This document shows positions 48,452 to 57,391 of a stretch of DNA of 64,000 nucleotides, in pieces. This DNA comes from Streptomyces sp. NBC_01283 (GTDB lineage: Bacteria; Actinomycetota; Actinomycetes; Streptomycetales; Streptomycetaceae). Under the pieces are notes generated by a model, which worked only from the letters and a program-made list of their open reading frames with translations, did not search any database and was not told the DNA's origin. How positions within the stretch are numbered: position 1 is the stretch's first letter; each line of letters opens with the position of its first letter. The stretch covers positions 6,671,001-6,735,000 of the forward strand of contig NZ_CP108430.1 in the NCBI RefSeq assembly GCF_041435335.1. Direction: 5' to 3'. The position numbers and the translations under genes were made by a program.

Positions 48452-50131
48452 TCAGCGCACCGGCGAGGACGCCCGCTCGACCCGCTGGGTGCCGCTGAGG
48501 GTGCGGTACGAACGGGCCCACGTGGAGGTCGCCTTCGGGTCCTTGCGGTCGGACAGGACGTAGTAGTCCATCTGCGAGCGCTCGGCGGTGACGTCGAGGA
48601 CGCCGTAGCCGTGCGAGTCCATGTCCAGCCACTTCACGTGGCGGTTGGCGGCCTTCACCGCGCCCACCGCGACCAGCGAGAGGGTGTGCGGGGCGACGTG
48701 CAGCATGTCGTCCACGTTGTCGGAGGTCACGGACGTGACCACGAACTCCGTGGCCGCCGAGGGCGATCCGGGGTACGTGGCGGCCCTGGCCGGTACGTCG
48801 TTCGCCCACGCCATGTGGATGTCCCCGGTGAGGAAGACCGTGTTGCGGATGGCCTTGTCGACCAGGTGGGAGATGAGCTCCTTGCGGTCGTCGGTGTAGC
48901 CGTCCCACTGGTCGGCGTTGATGGCGAGGCCTTCCTTGGGCAGGCCGAGCAGCTCCGCGATGGGTTCGAGGAGATGGGCCGGCACGGAACCGAAGGCGAC
49001 CGGGGAGATCATCACCGAGGTGCCGACCAGCTTCCAGGAGGCGTCGGACGAGGCGAGGCCCGCCTTCAGCCAGTCGAGCTGGGCGCGGCCCGTGATCGTA
49101 CGGTCCGGGTCGTCCACGTCACCGCTGCCGAATCCCGCCTGCTCGGAGCGGAAGGAGCGCAGGTCGAGCAGGTGCAGATCGGCCAGCTTGCCGAAGCGGA
49201 TACGGCGGTAGACGGTGCCTTCAGTAGAAGGGCGTACGGGCATCCACTCGAAGTACGCCTGCTTGGCTGCCGCCATGCGCTGCGCCCAGCCGCCCTCGGT
49301 CTCCGGGGAGTGGTTCACGGCGCCGCCCGACCAGGTGTTGTCGGCGAACTCGTGGTCGTCCCAGATCGCGATCAGGGGGTGCGTGGCGTGCATCGCCTGC
49401 GCGTCCGGGTCGGTCTTGTGGACGCCGTGCCGGGTGCGGTAGTCGGCGAGGCTGACGATCTCGTGCCGCGGCTCGTGCTGACGCACGCCGTACTTGGCGG
49501 CCGGGTATTCGCCGCTCTTGTACTCGTAGATGTAGTCGCCGATGTGGAGCACCGCGTCGAGCTCGGTGCGGGCCGCGAGGTGGCGGTACGCGGAGAAGTA
49601 GCCGGCCTCCCAGTTGGCGCAGGACACCACGCCGAACCGGACGCCGGGGGCGGCCGCTTCGTGTGCGGGGGTGGTGCGGGTGCGGCCCACGGGGGAGTGC
49701 ACCGGGCTGCCGTCGCTCCCGGAGCCGCCCGCGGAGAAGCGGAAGTAATAGGTGGTGGCAGGGCTCAAGCCCCTTACGTCGGCCTTGACCGTGTGGTCGG
49801 CCGCGGCCCGCGCGGTCGTGCTGCCGTGGCCGACGACCTGGGTGAAGCCCTTGTCCTTGGCTATCTCCCAGCTCACGGTGGTGTCCGGGCCCTTGCCGGA
49901 GCCCGGCGTGGCGTCCGGTACCGGCGTCACGCGGGTCCACAGCAGGACGCCGTCGGGCAGCGGGTCGCCCGAGGCGACGCCGTGGTGGAACGCGGGGCCT
50001 TCGGCGGCGTGGGCGAGGGGAGCCGCGGCGAGCGGCGCGAGGGCCGCGGTGGCGGCGGCGGCCTTGACGACCGTACGGCGGCGCGGGGCCGTGGAGTTGA
50101 GCGATCTCTGGGCGCTGATTCGACTGGTCAC
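48452..50131 (-). CDS. phoD: Secreted alkaline phosphatase D (PhoD)
   Basis: A 559-residue PhoD-family phosphodiesterase/alkaline phosphatase. The head has a Tat signal ([26 protein letters not shown]), giving export in folded form with its metal centre. Motifs: WTRVTP near the mature start, [44 protein letters not shown] (metal ligands) and [16 protein letters not shown]. It is normally induced by phosphate limitation, though I see no clear PHO box repeats. GTG 50131 follows AAGGT at a long spacing, and a nested palindrome lies just upstream. Confidence 0.92.
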   Translation of the reverse strand: MTSRISAQRSLNSTAPRRRTVVKAAAATAALAPLAAAPLAHAAEGPAFHHGVASGDPLPDGVLLWTRVTPVPDATPGSGKGPDTTVSWEIAKDKGFTQVVGHGSTTARAAADHTVKADVRGLSPATTYYFRFSAGGSGSDGSPVHSPVGRTRTTPAHEAAAPGVRFGVVSCANWEAGYFSAYRHLAARTELDAVLHIGDYIYEYKSGEYPAAKYGVRQHEPRHEIVSLADYRTRHGVHKTDPDAQAMHATHPLIAIWDDHEFADNTWSGGAVNHSPETEGGWAQRMAAAKQAYFEWMPVRPSTEGTVYRRIRFGKLADLHLLDLRSFRSEQAGFGSGDVDDPDRTITGRAQLDWLKAGLASSDASWKLVGTSVMISPVAFGSVPAHLLEPIAELLGLPKEGLAINADQWDGYTDDRKELISHLVDKAIRNTVFLTGDIHMAWANDVPARAATYPGSPSAATEFVVTSVTSDNVDDMLHVAPHTLSLVAVGAVKAANRHVKWLDMDSHGYGVLDVTAERSQMDYYVLSDRKDPKATSTWARSYRTLSGTQRVERASSPVR

Positions 50132-50133
50132 GG

Positions 50134-50160
50134 GCGATTACCTTACTGATCAGTAATCGC
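50134..50160. promoter_or_regulatory. Nested palindrome just upstream of phoD
   Basis: TTACTGATCAGTAA (50143-50156) is a perfect 14-bp palindrome. It lies inside a wider inverted repeat GCGATTAC (50134-50141) with GTAATCGC (50153-50160). On the minus strand it overlaps TAAGGT, a possible -10 eight bases before the GTG, so it is placed like an operator. Confidence 0.5.
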
Positions 50161-50161
50161 C

Positions 50162-50197
50162 AAGAGCGGGCGAACCGTGAAACGTTCGCCCGCTCTT
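50162..50197 (-). terminator. Terminator between the DsbA-like gene and phoD
   Basis: A 14-bp perfect stem (50162-50175 with 50184-50197) and 8-base loop, about 40 bases past the DsbA-like stop on the minus strand. Confidence 0.75.
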
Positions 50198-50235
50198 TCG
50201 TCATGTGCCGTTCAGAGAGCGGCTTTTCCGTCTGT

Positions 50236-51054
50236 TCAGCCCTTGAGCGCCGCGTCGATGGCCTTCTTGTAGTCCTCGACCGTCGAGGGCGCGTTCTTCT
50301 TGTCGGGGCCGGTCAGCTTCTTGCCGTCCATGACGAAGGAGGGCGTGCCGTCGACGCCGTCCTTGTTGTCGTCGAACTTCTTCGCCATCTCCAGGGCCCA
50401 GCGGTCGTACGTGCCGCCCTTGACGTCCTTCGCGAAGGTCTTGCTCTTCTTGAGCTCAGGGACCTCGTTCGCGATCTTGGTCAGGTACGCGTCGTCCTTG
50501 AACTTGTCCTCGGTCTCGGAGGGGTGGTTCTCCTTGGAGAACATCGCCTTCTTGTAGTCGAGGAAGGCCTGGTCGCTCACGTTCAGGGCGGCACCCAGCG
50601 CGCTGAGCGCGTTCTTGGAGCCCTCACCGGTGAGGTTGCGGTCGAGGAACGTGGCGCCGACGAACTGGATCTTGTACTTGCCGTCCTTCAGGTCCTTCTC
50701 GACCGTCGGACCGACCGTCTGCTCGAAGCTGGCGCAGACCGGGCAGCGCGGATCCTCGTAGACCTTGAGGGTCTTCTTGGCGCTGTCCTTGCCGAGGACG
50801 ACGGTCGTGCCGTCGGCGCCCGTGGAGTTCGCCGGCTTGACGAGCTTCTCGTCCTTGGCGGCTTCCCAGTGACCGGGCTTGTTGGACTGCATGACGGCGT
50901 AGCCGACGCCGCCCGCGATCGCCAGGACCGCGACGACGGAGACGCCGACGATGATCGACCGCTTCCGCTTCTCCCGCTTGCGCTCGGCTTCCTGCTGGGC
51001 GCGGATCCGCTCGCGGGCCGCCGACTTGGCCGCCTGGCTGTTGCGCTTGCTCAT
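50236..51054 (-). CDS. DsbA-like membrane-anchored thiol oxidoreductase
   Basis: A 272-residue protein: Lys/Arg/Gln-rich cytoplasmic head, one membrane helix (residues 33-55), then an extracellular DsbA/thioredoxin_4 domain with active site C104-P-V-C107 (YEDPRCPVCASFEQ) and cis-Pro region GVDGTPSFVMDGKKL. It resembles mycobacterial DsbA/membrane-anchored disulfide proteins that form disulfides in exported proteins. Lys-rich composition is high for this GC content. ATG 51054 has GGAG nine bases upstream. A small membrane protein gene lies just before it. Confidence 0.9.
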   Translation of the reverse strand: MSKRNSQAAKSAARERIRAQQEAERKREKRKRSIIVGVSVVAVLAIAGGVGYAVMQSNKPGHWEAAKDEKLVKPANSTGADGTTVVLGKDSAKKTLKVYEDPRCPVCASFEQTVGPTVEKDLKDGKYKIQFVGATFLDRNLTGEGSKNALSALGAALNVSDQAFLDYKKAMFSKENHPSETEDKFKDDAYLTKIANEVPELKKSKTFAKDVKGGTYDRWALEMAKKFDDNKDGVDGTPSFVMDGKKLTGPDKKNAPSTVEDYKKAIDAALKG

Positions 51055-51098
51055 GATGGTGTTCTCCGTAGGGGTGACGTGCGTGGGGACGGTGGTGC

Positions 51099-51785
51099 TC
51101 AGGCGAAGACGGCCGAGCACGGCGGTCCACGCCGTCCCACGAAATGCACGAGAAGCCGCGAACGCGCGGTCCGTATCCGGCGCGCGGGGCGCGGCAGGCG
51201 GCGCAGGGGCCGCGGGCGGGTGCTCATCGCGGCGACGGCGATGAGCAGCGGCCGGAAAGTGGCGGCGGCCATCGCGCGCAGGACCTGGGCAAGCGCGCGC
51301 TCACCGCGCCGCAGCCAGGCCGCCGCGAGCAGGCCGACCGTGATGTGCGCGCCGAGCAGCAGCCAGGCGGCGCCCGGATCGGCGTCGGCGAGCAGCGCCG
51401 TGGCGCCGTGCGCCTCACCGCCCGTCATCCGGGCCAGCGGGGTGCCGACGCTCGCGCCGCCGCACAGCACGTCGAAGCCGACGGAGCGCAGCGGGCCCGC
51501 GACGGGCCCGCCCGCCTGGCCGTAACAGACGTGCTGTCCCGTGGTGAACACCGTGTCGGCGGCCAGTTCCAGCGGGATCAGCAGGGCGGCGATACGGCCG
51601 TAGCCGCGCTCGCGCCCCGCCAGTGCGTACGCGATGACGAAGACCGCGGCGGCGATCACGCCGACGGTGGTCAGCGGCAGCGGGGCGCGGGACAGCAACA
51701 CGTGCGACGCGGCGGAGAGCGTCACGACGAGCGCCGTGAAGAGCGCCGCGCGCACGGTTCTGAGCTGAATCCCGGTGATGTCCAT
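51099..51785 (-). CDS. Integral membrane protein next to DsbA-like gene
   Basis: A 228-residue polytopic protein with about five membrane helices and a basic C-terminal tail (RRLPRPARRIRTARSRLLVHF). Motif-like pieces are SAASHVLLSRAPLPL, YALAGRERGYGRIAALLIPLELAADTVFTTGQHVCYG and FDVLCGGASVG; two Cys and a His lie near membrane edges. The family is not named here. Gene order with a DsbA-like protein (gap 44 bases) allows a redox or metal-related role, but this is only inference. ATG 51785 is chosen; ATG 51815 would add ten residues and has TAGGGC six bases upstream. Confidence 0.65.
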   Translation of the reverse strand: MDITGIQLRTVRAALFTALVVTLSAASHVLLSRAPLPLTTVGVIAAAVFVIAYALAGRERGYGRIAALLIPLELAADTVFTTGQHVCYGQAGGPVAGPLRSVGFDVLCGGASVGTPLARMTGGEAHGATALLADADPGAAWLLLGAHITVGLLAAAWLRRGERALAQVLRAMAAATFRPLLIAVAAMSTRPRPLRRLPRPARRIRTARSRLLVHFVGRRGPPCSAVFA

Positions 51786-51842
51786 CGCGCAAGCGAGTGT
51801 GCCACGTGCGCCCATAAGGCAGCCCTAAAGGGTGCCTATGAG

Positions 51843-53183
51843 TTACCCGGCGGCCCGCAGCCCCGGAATCCGGCCGTTGCGGAACAGGTCGACGAAGATC
51901 TGGTGGTCCTTGCGGGCGCGCGCGCCGTACTCGTGCGCGAAGTCGACGAGGAGGTCCCCGAAGCCCTCTTCGTCCGCCGCGATGGCGGCGTCGATCGCAC
52001 GCTCCGTGGAGAACGGCACCAGGTCCGAGTGGCCGCTCTCGTCGTCCGCGGCGGAGTGCATCGTGGCGGTGGCGCGGCCCAGGTCGGCGATGACCGCGGC
52101 GATCTCGTCCAGGTCGTCGATGTCCGACCAGTCCAGGTCCACGGCGTACGGAGAGACCTCGGCGACCAGCTGCCCGGCGCCGTCCAGCTCGGTCCAGCCC
52201 AGCCACGGGTCGGCGTGCGCCTGGAGCGCGCGCTGCGAGATGACCGTGCGGTGGCCCTCGTGCTGGAAGTAGTCACGGACCGCGCCGTCGGTGATGTGCC
52301 GCGAGACGGCCGGAGTCTGCGCCTGCTTGAGGTAGATCACGACGTCGTTCTCCAGCGCGTCGCTGTTGCCCTCCAGAAGGATGTTGTACGAGGGCAGTCC
52401 CGCCGAGCCGATGCCGATGCCGCGACGCCCGACGACGTCCTTCACGCGGTACGAGTCGGGGCGGGTGAGGGAGGACTCGGGCAGCGTCTCCAGATATCCG
52501 TCGAAGGCGGCGAGCACCTTGTACCGCGTGGCCGCGTCGAGCTCGATGGAGCCGCCGCCGGAGGCGAAGCGGCGCTCGAAGTCGCGGATCTCCGTCATGG
52601 ACTCCAGCAGGCCGAAGCGGGTCAGCGAGCGCGCGTCGCGCAGCGCGTCCAGGAGCGGGCCCTGAGCGGTGTCCAGGGTGAAGGGCGGCACCTCGTCGCT
52701 CTTGGCGCCGGTCGCCAGGTCGTGGATCCGCTCGCGGTACGCCGCGGCGTAGACCCGCACCAGGTCGGTGATCTGCTCGTCGCTGAGCGCCTTCGTGTAC
52801 CCGATCAGGGCCACGGAGGCGGCGAAGCGCTTCAGGTCCCAGGTGAAGGGGCCGACGTACGCCTCGTCGAAGTCGTTCACGTTGAAGATCAGACGCCCCT
52901 GGGCGTCCATGTACGTGCCGAAGTTCTCCGCGTGCAGGTCGCCGTGGATCCACACCCGGCCCGTGCGCTCGTCCAGGTACGGACCGCCGTGCTGCTCGCG
53001 CTCCAGGTCCCCGTAGAAGAGGCAGGCCGTGCCGCGGTAGAACGCGAAGGCGGAGGCGGCCATCTTCCGGAACTTCACCCGGAACGCGGCGGGGTCCGCT
53101 GCGAGCAGCTCACCGAACGCGGTGTCGAAGACGGAGAGGATCTGCTCGCCGCGCTGCTCAGCGGTGGGCTGCGGGTCCGACAT
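51843..53183 (-). CDS. DUF2252 family protein (kinase-like fold)
   Basis: A 446-residue cytosolic protein of the DUF2252 family, related to aminoglycoside phosphotransferase/kinase-like folds. Brenner-type motif WIHGDLHAENFGTYMDAQG with the HxDxHxxN residues, then FNVNDFDEAYVGPFTWDLKRFAAS, corresponding to the DFD metal site, and VGRRGIGIGSAGLPSYNILLEG earlier in the nucleotide region. The substrate is unknown. ATG 53183 follows TGGAGG. Divergent from dnaE. Confidence 0.88.
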   Translation of the reverse strand: MSDPQPTAEQRGEQILSVFDTAFGELLAADPAAFRVKFRKMAASAFAFYRGTACLFYGDLEREQHGGPYLDERTGRVWIHGDLHAENFGTYMDAQGRLIFNVNDFDEAYVGPFTWDLKRFAASVALIGYTKALSDEQITDLVRVYAAAYRERIHDLATGAKSDEVPPFTLDTAQGPLLDALRDARSLTRFGLLESMTEIRDFERRFASGGGSIELDAATRYKVLAAFDGYLETLPESSLTRPDSYRVKDVVGRRGIGIGSAGLPSYNILLEGNSDALENDVVIYLKQAQTPAVSRHITDGAVRDYFQHEGHRTVISQRALQAHADPWLGWTELDGAGQLVAEVSPYAVDLDWSDIDDLDEIAAVIADLGRATATMHSAADDESGHSDLVPFSTERAIDAAIAADEEGFGDLLVDFAHEYGARARKDHQIFVDLFRNGRIPGLRAAG

Positions 53184-53304
53184 CGCGGGGTGCCTCCAGG
53201 TAACGGGTGGTGCCAGGTGGTGCATGACATTCGGGACAGGCGTTCCGACCTGTCCAACGCACGACGGTACCCCCGAGTGCCCGTCGGTTGTCAGTGTCGC
53301 GGAT

Positions 53305-53310
53305 TAGACT
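53305..53310 (+). promoter_or_regulatory. Possible -10 (TAGACT) of dnaE
   Basis: TAGACT lies about 53 bases before the dnaE start; no good -35 at the right distance. Confidence 0.35.
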
Positions 53311-53362
53311 TCCACGCTGTCCCCCCAGACTGTTGCCGACTGTTCCCCGGAGGCCTCCCGCC

Positions 53363-56300
53363 GTGACCAAGCCGCCCTTTACGCACCTCCACGTCCACAC
53401 CCAGTACTCGCTGCTGGACGGTGCCGCGCGGCTCAAGGACATGTTCGACGCGTGTAATGAGATGGGCATGACGCATGTCGCCATGTCCGACCACGGCAAC
53501 CTCCACGGGGCGTACGACTTCTTCCACTCGGCGCAGAAGGCGGGTGTGACGCCGATCATCGGGATCGAGGCGTATGTGGCGCCGGAGTCCCGCCGCAACA
53601 AGCGGAAGATCAAGTGGGGCCAGCCGCATCAGAAGCGCGACGACGTGTCCGGTTCGGGTGGTTACACGCACAAGACGATCTGGGCGTCGAACAGCACCGG
53701 CCTGCACAACCTCTTCCGGCTGTCCTCGGACGCGTATGCCGAGGGCTGGTTGCAGAAGTGGCCCCGCATGGACAAGGAGACGATCTCCCAGTGGTCGGAG
53801 GGTCTGATCGCCTCCACCGGGTGTCCGTCCGGGGAGCTGCAGACCCGGCTGCGCCTCGGCCAGTTCGACGAGGCGGTGAAGGCCGCCGCCGAGTACCAGG
53901 ACATCTTCGGCAAGGACCGGTACTTCCTGGAGCTGATGGACCACGGCATCGACATCGAGCGCCGGGTCCGTGACGACCTGCTCCGGGTCGGCAAGAAGCT
54001 CGGCATCCCGCCGCTGGTCACGAACGACTCGCACTACACGTACGCGCACGAGTCCGTCGCGCACGACGCCCTGCTCTGCATCCAGACCGGCAAGAACCTC
54101 TCGGACCCCGACCGCTTCCGCTTCGACGGCACCGGCTATTACCTGAAATCCACGGACGAGATGTACGCCATCGACTCCTCGGACGCCTGGCAGGAGGGCT
54201 GCGCCAACACCCTCCTGGTCGCCGAGCAGATCGACACCACCGGGATGTTCGAGAAGCGCGACCTCATGCCCAAGTTTGAGATCCCGGACGGCTTCACCGA
54301 AGTCACCTGGTTCCAGGAGGAGGTCCGGGTCGGCATGGCCCGCCGCTACCCGGGCGGTGTCCCCGAAGACCGGCAGAAGCAGGCCGAGTACGAGATGGAC
54401 ATCATCATCCAGATGGGGTTCCCGGGGTACTTCCTCGTGGTCGCCGACTTCATCATGTGGGCCAAGAACAACGGCATCGCGGTGGGCCCGGGCCGTGGCT
54501 CCGCGGCCGGCTCGATCGTCGCGTACGCCATGGGCATCACCGACCTCGACCCCATCACGCACGGCCTGATCTTCGAGCGGTTCCTCAACCCCGAGCGCGT
54601 CTCCATGCCCGATGTCGACATCGACTTCGACGAGCGCAGGCGCGTCGAAGTGATCCGGTACGTGACCGAGAAGTACGGCGCCGACAAGGTCGCCATGATC
54701 GGCACGTACGGAAAGATCAAGGCGAAGAACGCCATCAAGGACTCCGCGCGCGTGCTCGGATATCCGTACGCGATGGGCGACCGCCTCACCAAGGCGATGC
54801 CCGCCGACGTCCTCGGCAAGGGCATCGACCTCTCCGGCATCACGGACCCCAAGCACCCGCGCTACAGCGAGGCGGGCGAGATCCGGGGGATGTACGAGAA
54901 CGAACCGGACGTGAAGAAGGTCATCGACACCGCCAAGGGCGTCGAGGGCCTGGTCCGGCAGATGGGCGTGCACGCGGCCGGCGTCATCATGTCCAGCGAA
55001 CCGATCGTGGACCACGCCCCGCTCTGGACGCGGCACACGGACGGCGTGACGATCACGCAGTGGGACTACCCCCAGTGCGAGTCGCTCGGCCTGCTCAAGA
55101 TGGACTTCCTGGGCCTTCGAAACCTCACCATCATGGACGACGCCGTCAAGATGGTGCGGAACGACAAGGGCATCGACCTGGAGATGCTCTCCCTCCCGCT
55201 GGACGACAAGAAGACCTTCGAACTGCTCTGCCGCGGTGACACGCTCGGCGTCTTCCAGTTCGACGGCGGCCCGATGCGCTCCCTGCTCCGCCAGATGCAG
55301 CCCGACAACTTCGAGGACATTTCCGCCGTCTCGGCCCTCTACCGGCCGGGCCCGATGGGCATGAACTCGCACATCAACTACGCGGAGCGGAAGAACGGCC
55401 GCCAGGAGATCACGCCGATCCACCCGGAGCTCGAAGAGCCCCTGAAGGAGACGCTCGGTCTGACCTACGGCCTCATCGTGTACCAGGAGCAGGTGCAGAA
55501 GGCCGCGCAGATCATCGCCGGCTACTCACTGGGCGAAGCCGACATCCTGCGCCGCGTGATGGGCAAGAAGAAGCCCGACGAGCTGGCGAAGAACTTCGTC
55601 CTCTTCCAGGAGGGTGCGAAGAAGAACGGCTACTCGGACGCCGCGATCCAGGCCCTGTGGGACGTCCTGGTCCCCTTCGCCGGATACGCGTTCAACAAGG
55701 CGCACTCCTCCGCGTACGGCCTCGTCACGTACTGGACCGCCTACCTCAAGGCGAACTACCCCGCCGAGTACATGGCCGCGCTGCTCACCTCGGTGAAGGA
55801 CGACAAGGACAAGTCGGCCATCTACCTGAACGAGTGCCGGCGCATGGGCATCAAGGTCCTGCCGCCCAACGTGAACGAGTCCGTGCACAACTTCGCCGCC
55901 CAGGGCGACGACGTGATCCTCTTCGGCCTGGAGGCGGTCCGAAACGTCGGCACGAACGTCGTCGAGTCGATCGTCCGCTCGCGCAAGGCCAAGGGGAAGT
56001 TCGCCTCCTTCCCCGACTACCTCGACAAGGTCGAGGCCGCCGCCTGCAACAAGCGGACCACGGAGTCGCTCATCAAGGCGGGCGCCTTCGACACCTTGGG
56101 GCACACCCGCAAGGGCCTGACCGCCCAGTATGAGCCCATGATCGACAACGTGGTGCAGGTCAAGCGCAAGGAAGCGGAAGGGCAGTTCGACCTCTTCGGA
56201 GGGGGCGAGGAGACCGGCGGCGAGCCGGGCTTCGGGCTCGACGTGGAGTTCTCCACCGACGAGTGGGAGAAGACGTATCTGCTCGCCCAGGAGCGGGAGA

Positions 56301-56899
56301 TGCTCGGCCTGTACGTCTCCGACCACCCCCTGTTCGGCCTGGAGCACGTGCTTTCCGACAAGGCCGACGCGGGCATCGGGCAACTCACCGGCGGCGACTA
56401 CTCGGACGGCTCGATCGTCACCATCGGCGGCATCATCTCCGGCCTCCAGCGCAAGATGACCAAGCAGGGCAACGCCTGGGCGATCGCGACCGTCGAGGAC
56501 CTCGCGGGCTCCATCGAGTGCATGTTCTTCCCGGCGACGTATCAGCTCGTCTCGACCCAACTCGTCGAGGACGCCGTGGTGTTCGTCAAGGGCCGCCTCG
56601 ACAAGCGTGAGGACGTGCCGCGTCTTGTCGCGATGGAGCTCCAGGTCCCCGACCTGTCGAACGCGGGCACCAACGCGCCCGTCCTGATCACCATCCCGAC
56701 GGTGAAGGTGACCCCGCCGATGGTCAGCCGCCTCGGCGAGATCCTCAGCCACCACCGCGGCAACAGCGAGGTGCGGATCAAGCTCCAGGGGGCCCAGAAG
56801 ACGACGGTGCTGCGGCTCGACCGCCACCGCGTACAACCGGATCCCGCCCTTTTCGGTGACCTGAAGGTGCTGCTCGGCCCGTCCTGTCTGGCCGGGTAG
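53363..56899 (+). CDS. dnaE: DNA polymerase III alpha subunit
   Basis: The replicative polymerase of the chromosome, 1178 residues, a normal DnaE1 length. N-terminal PHP domain (FTHLHVHTQYSLLDGAARL), then the polymerase core with DFIMWAKNNGIAVGPGRGSAAGSIVAYAMGI and the acidic catalytic pair in MPDVDIDFDERRR, fingers, a helix-hairpin-helix region and an OB-fold (SIVTIGGIISGLQRKMTKQGNAWAIATVEDL). GTG 53363 is chosen since GGAGG lies nine bases upstream; the frame is open 25 codons earlier without a better start. Ends at a strong hairpin. Confidence 0.96.
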   Translation: MTKPPFTHLHVHTQYSLLDGAARLKDMFDACNEMGMTHVAMSDHGNLHGAYDFFHSAQKAGVTPIIGIEAYVAPESRRNKRKIKWGQPHQKRDDVSGSGGYTHKTIWASNSTGLHNLFRLSSDAYAEGWLQKWPRMDKETISQWSEGLIASTGCPSGELQTRLRLGQFDEAVKAAAEYQDIFGKDRYFLELMDHGIDIERRVRDDLLRVGKKLGIPPLVTNDSHYTYAHESVAHDALLCIQTGKNLSDPDRFRFDGTGYYLKSTDEMYAIDSSDAWQEGCANTLLVAEQIDTTGMFEKRDLMPKFEIPDGFTEVTWFQEEVRVGMARRYPGGVPEDRQKQAEYEMDIIIQMGFPGYFLVVADFIMWAKNNGIAVGPGRGSAAGSIVAYAMGITDLDPITHGLIFERFLNPERVSMPDVDIDFDERRRVEVIRYVTEKYGADKVAMIGTYGKIKAKNAIKDSARVLGYPYAMGDRLTKAMPADVLGKGIDLSGITDPKHPRYSEAGEIRGMYENEPDVKKVIDTAKGVEGLVRQMGVHAAGVIMSSEPIVDHAPLWTRHTDGVTITQWDYPQCESLGLLKMDFLGLRNLTIMDDAVKMVRNDKGIDLEMLSLPLDDKKTFELLCRGDTLGVFQFDGGPMRSLLRQMQPDNFEDISAVSALYRPGPMGMNSHINYAERKNGRQEITPIHPELEEPLKETLGLTYGLIVYQEQVQKAAQIIAGYSLGEADILRRVMGKKKPDELAKNFVLFQEGAKKNGYSDAAIQALWDVLVPFAGYAFNKAHSSAYGLVTYWTAYLKANYPAEYMAALLTSVKDDKDKSAIYLNECRRMGIKVLPPNVNESVHNFAAQGDDVILFGLEAVRNVGTNVVESIVRSRKAKGKFASFPDYLDKVEAAACNKRTTESLIKAGAFDTLGHTRKGLTAQYEPMIDNVVQVKRKEAEGQFDLFGGGEETGGEPGFGLDVEFSTDEWEKTYLLAQEREMLGLYVSDHPLFGLEHVLSDKADAGIGQLTGGDYSDGSIVTIGGIISGLQRKMTKQGNAWAIATVEDLAGSIECMFFPATYQLVSTQLVEDAVVFVKGRLDKREDVPRLVAMELQVPDLSNAGTNAPVLITIPTVKVTPPMVSRLGEILSHHRGNSEVRIKLQGAQKTTVLRLDRHRVQPDPALFGDLKVLLGPSCLAG

Positions 56900-56917
56900 C
56901 GACACCGCCGGAACCCA

Positions 56918-56957
56918 GTGAAGGGGCGCACCCGGAAGTCCGGGTGCGCCCCTTCAC
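56918..56957. terminator. Terminator between dnaE and the convergent small gene
   Basis: An 18-bp perfect stem (56918-56935 with 56940-56957) with a 4-base loop, right after the dnaE stop. Confidence 0.88.
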
Positions 56958-56978
56958 GCATATACGCCTGTGTGGGCG

Positions 56979-57164
56979 TCAGTTGTGGCCGAAGCGACGC
57001 TGATGCTTGCGCGCGACCTCGGCCGGGCTGCCCTGCGACTGAACGGCGGACTGCACCCGCTGCTCGGCCTGCTCCGCGGACGACTTGGCCTGCTCCTGGG
57101 CCTGCTCCGCGGCCGATGCGCGGTTGTGGTCGTCGCCCTGCTTGCGGTTCTTGTTCTTGGCCAT
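56979..57164 (-). CDS. Small hydrophilic conserved protein
   Basis: A 61-residue protein, Lys/Gln/Ala/Glu-rich and probably helical (AAEQAQEQAKSSAEQAEQRVQSAVQ) with a basic head (MAKNKNRKQGD) and tail (ARKHQRRFGHN). No domain recognised. The ATG has GGAGG eight bases upstream, strong for such a short gene, which supports it being real. It stands alone, convergent to dnaE and divergent from the NYN-domain gene. Confidence 0.7.
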   Translation of the reverse strand: MAKNKNRKQGDDHNRASAAEQAQEQAKSSAEQAEQRVQSAVQSQGSPAEVARKHQRRFGHN

Positions 57165-57391
57165 GGTGATCTTCCTCCTGAAGGGGATCTGGGGGCCAGG
57201 ATGCGACTAGATTCACATATGGCGACAAGCTACGCATTTCAGAGAATTACCGTGCGTAATAAGCCCTGTCGGAGAGTGAAGTCGGGATACGCCACGCCGA
57301 AGATCGAGTTCCGGCCGTTAACCTCCGCCGGGTCGGGCAGACTCGAAGGAAACCCGAACCATTACTTCCAGGGAATCTCCAGGGAAAGAGG

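Noticed and set aside
53291..55423. A 710-codon minus-strand frame
   Set aside because: It is antisense to dnaE, whose motifs are unmistakable; the antisense product has no recognisable domain.
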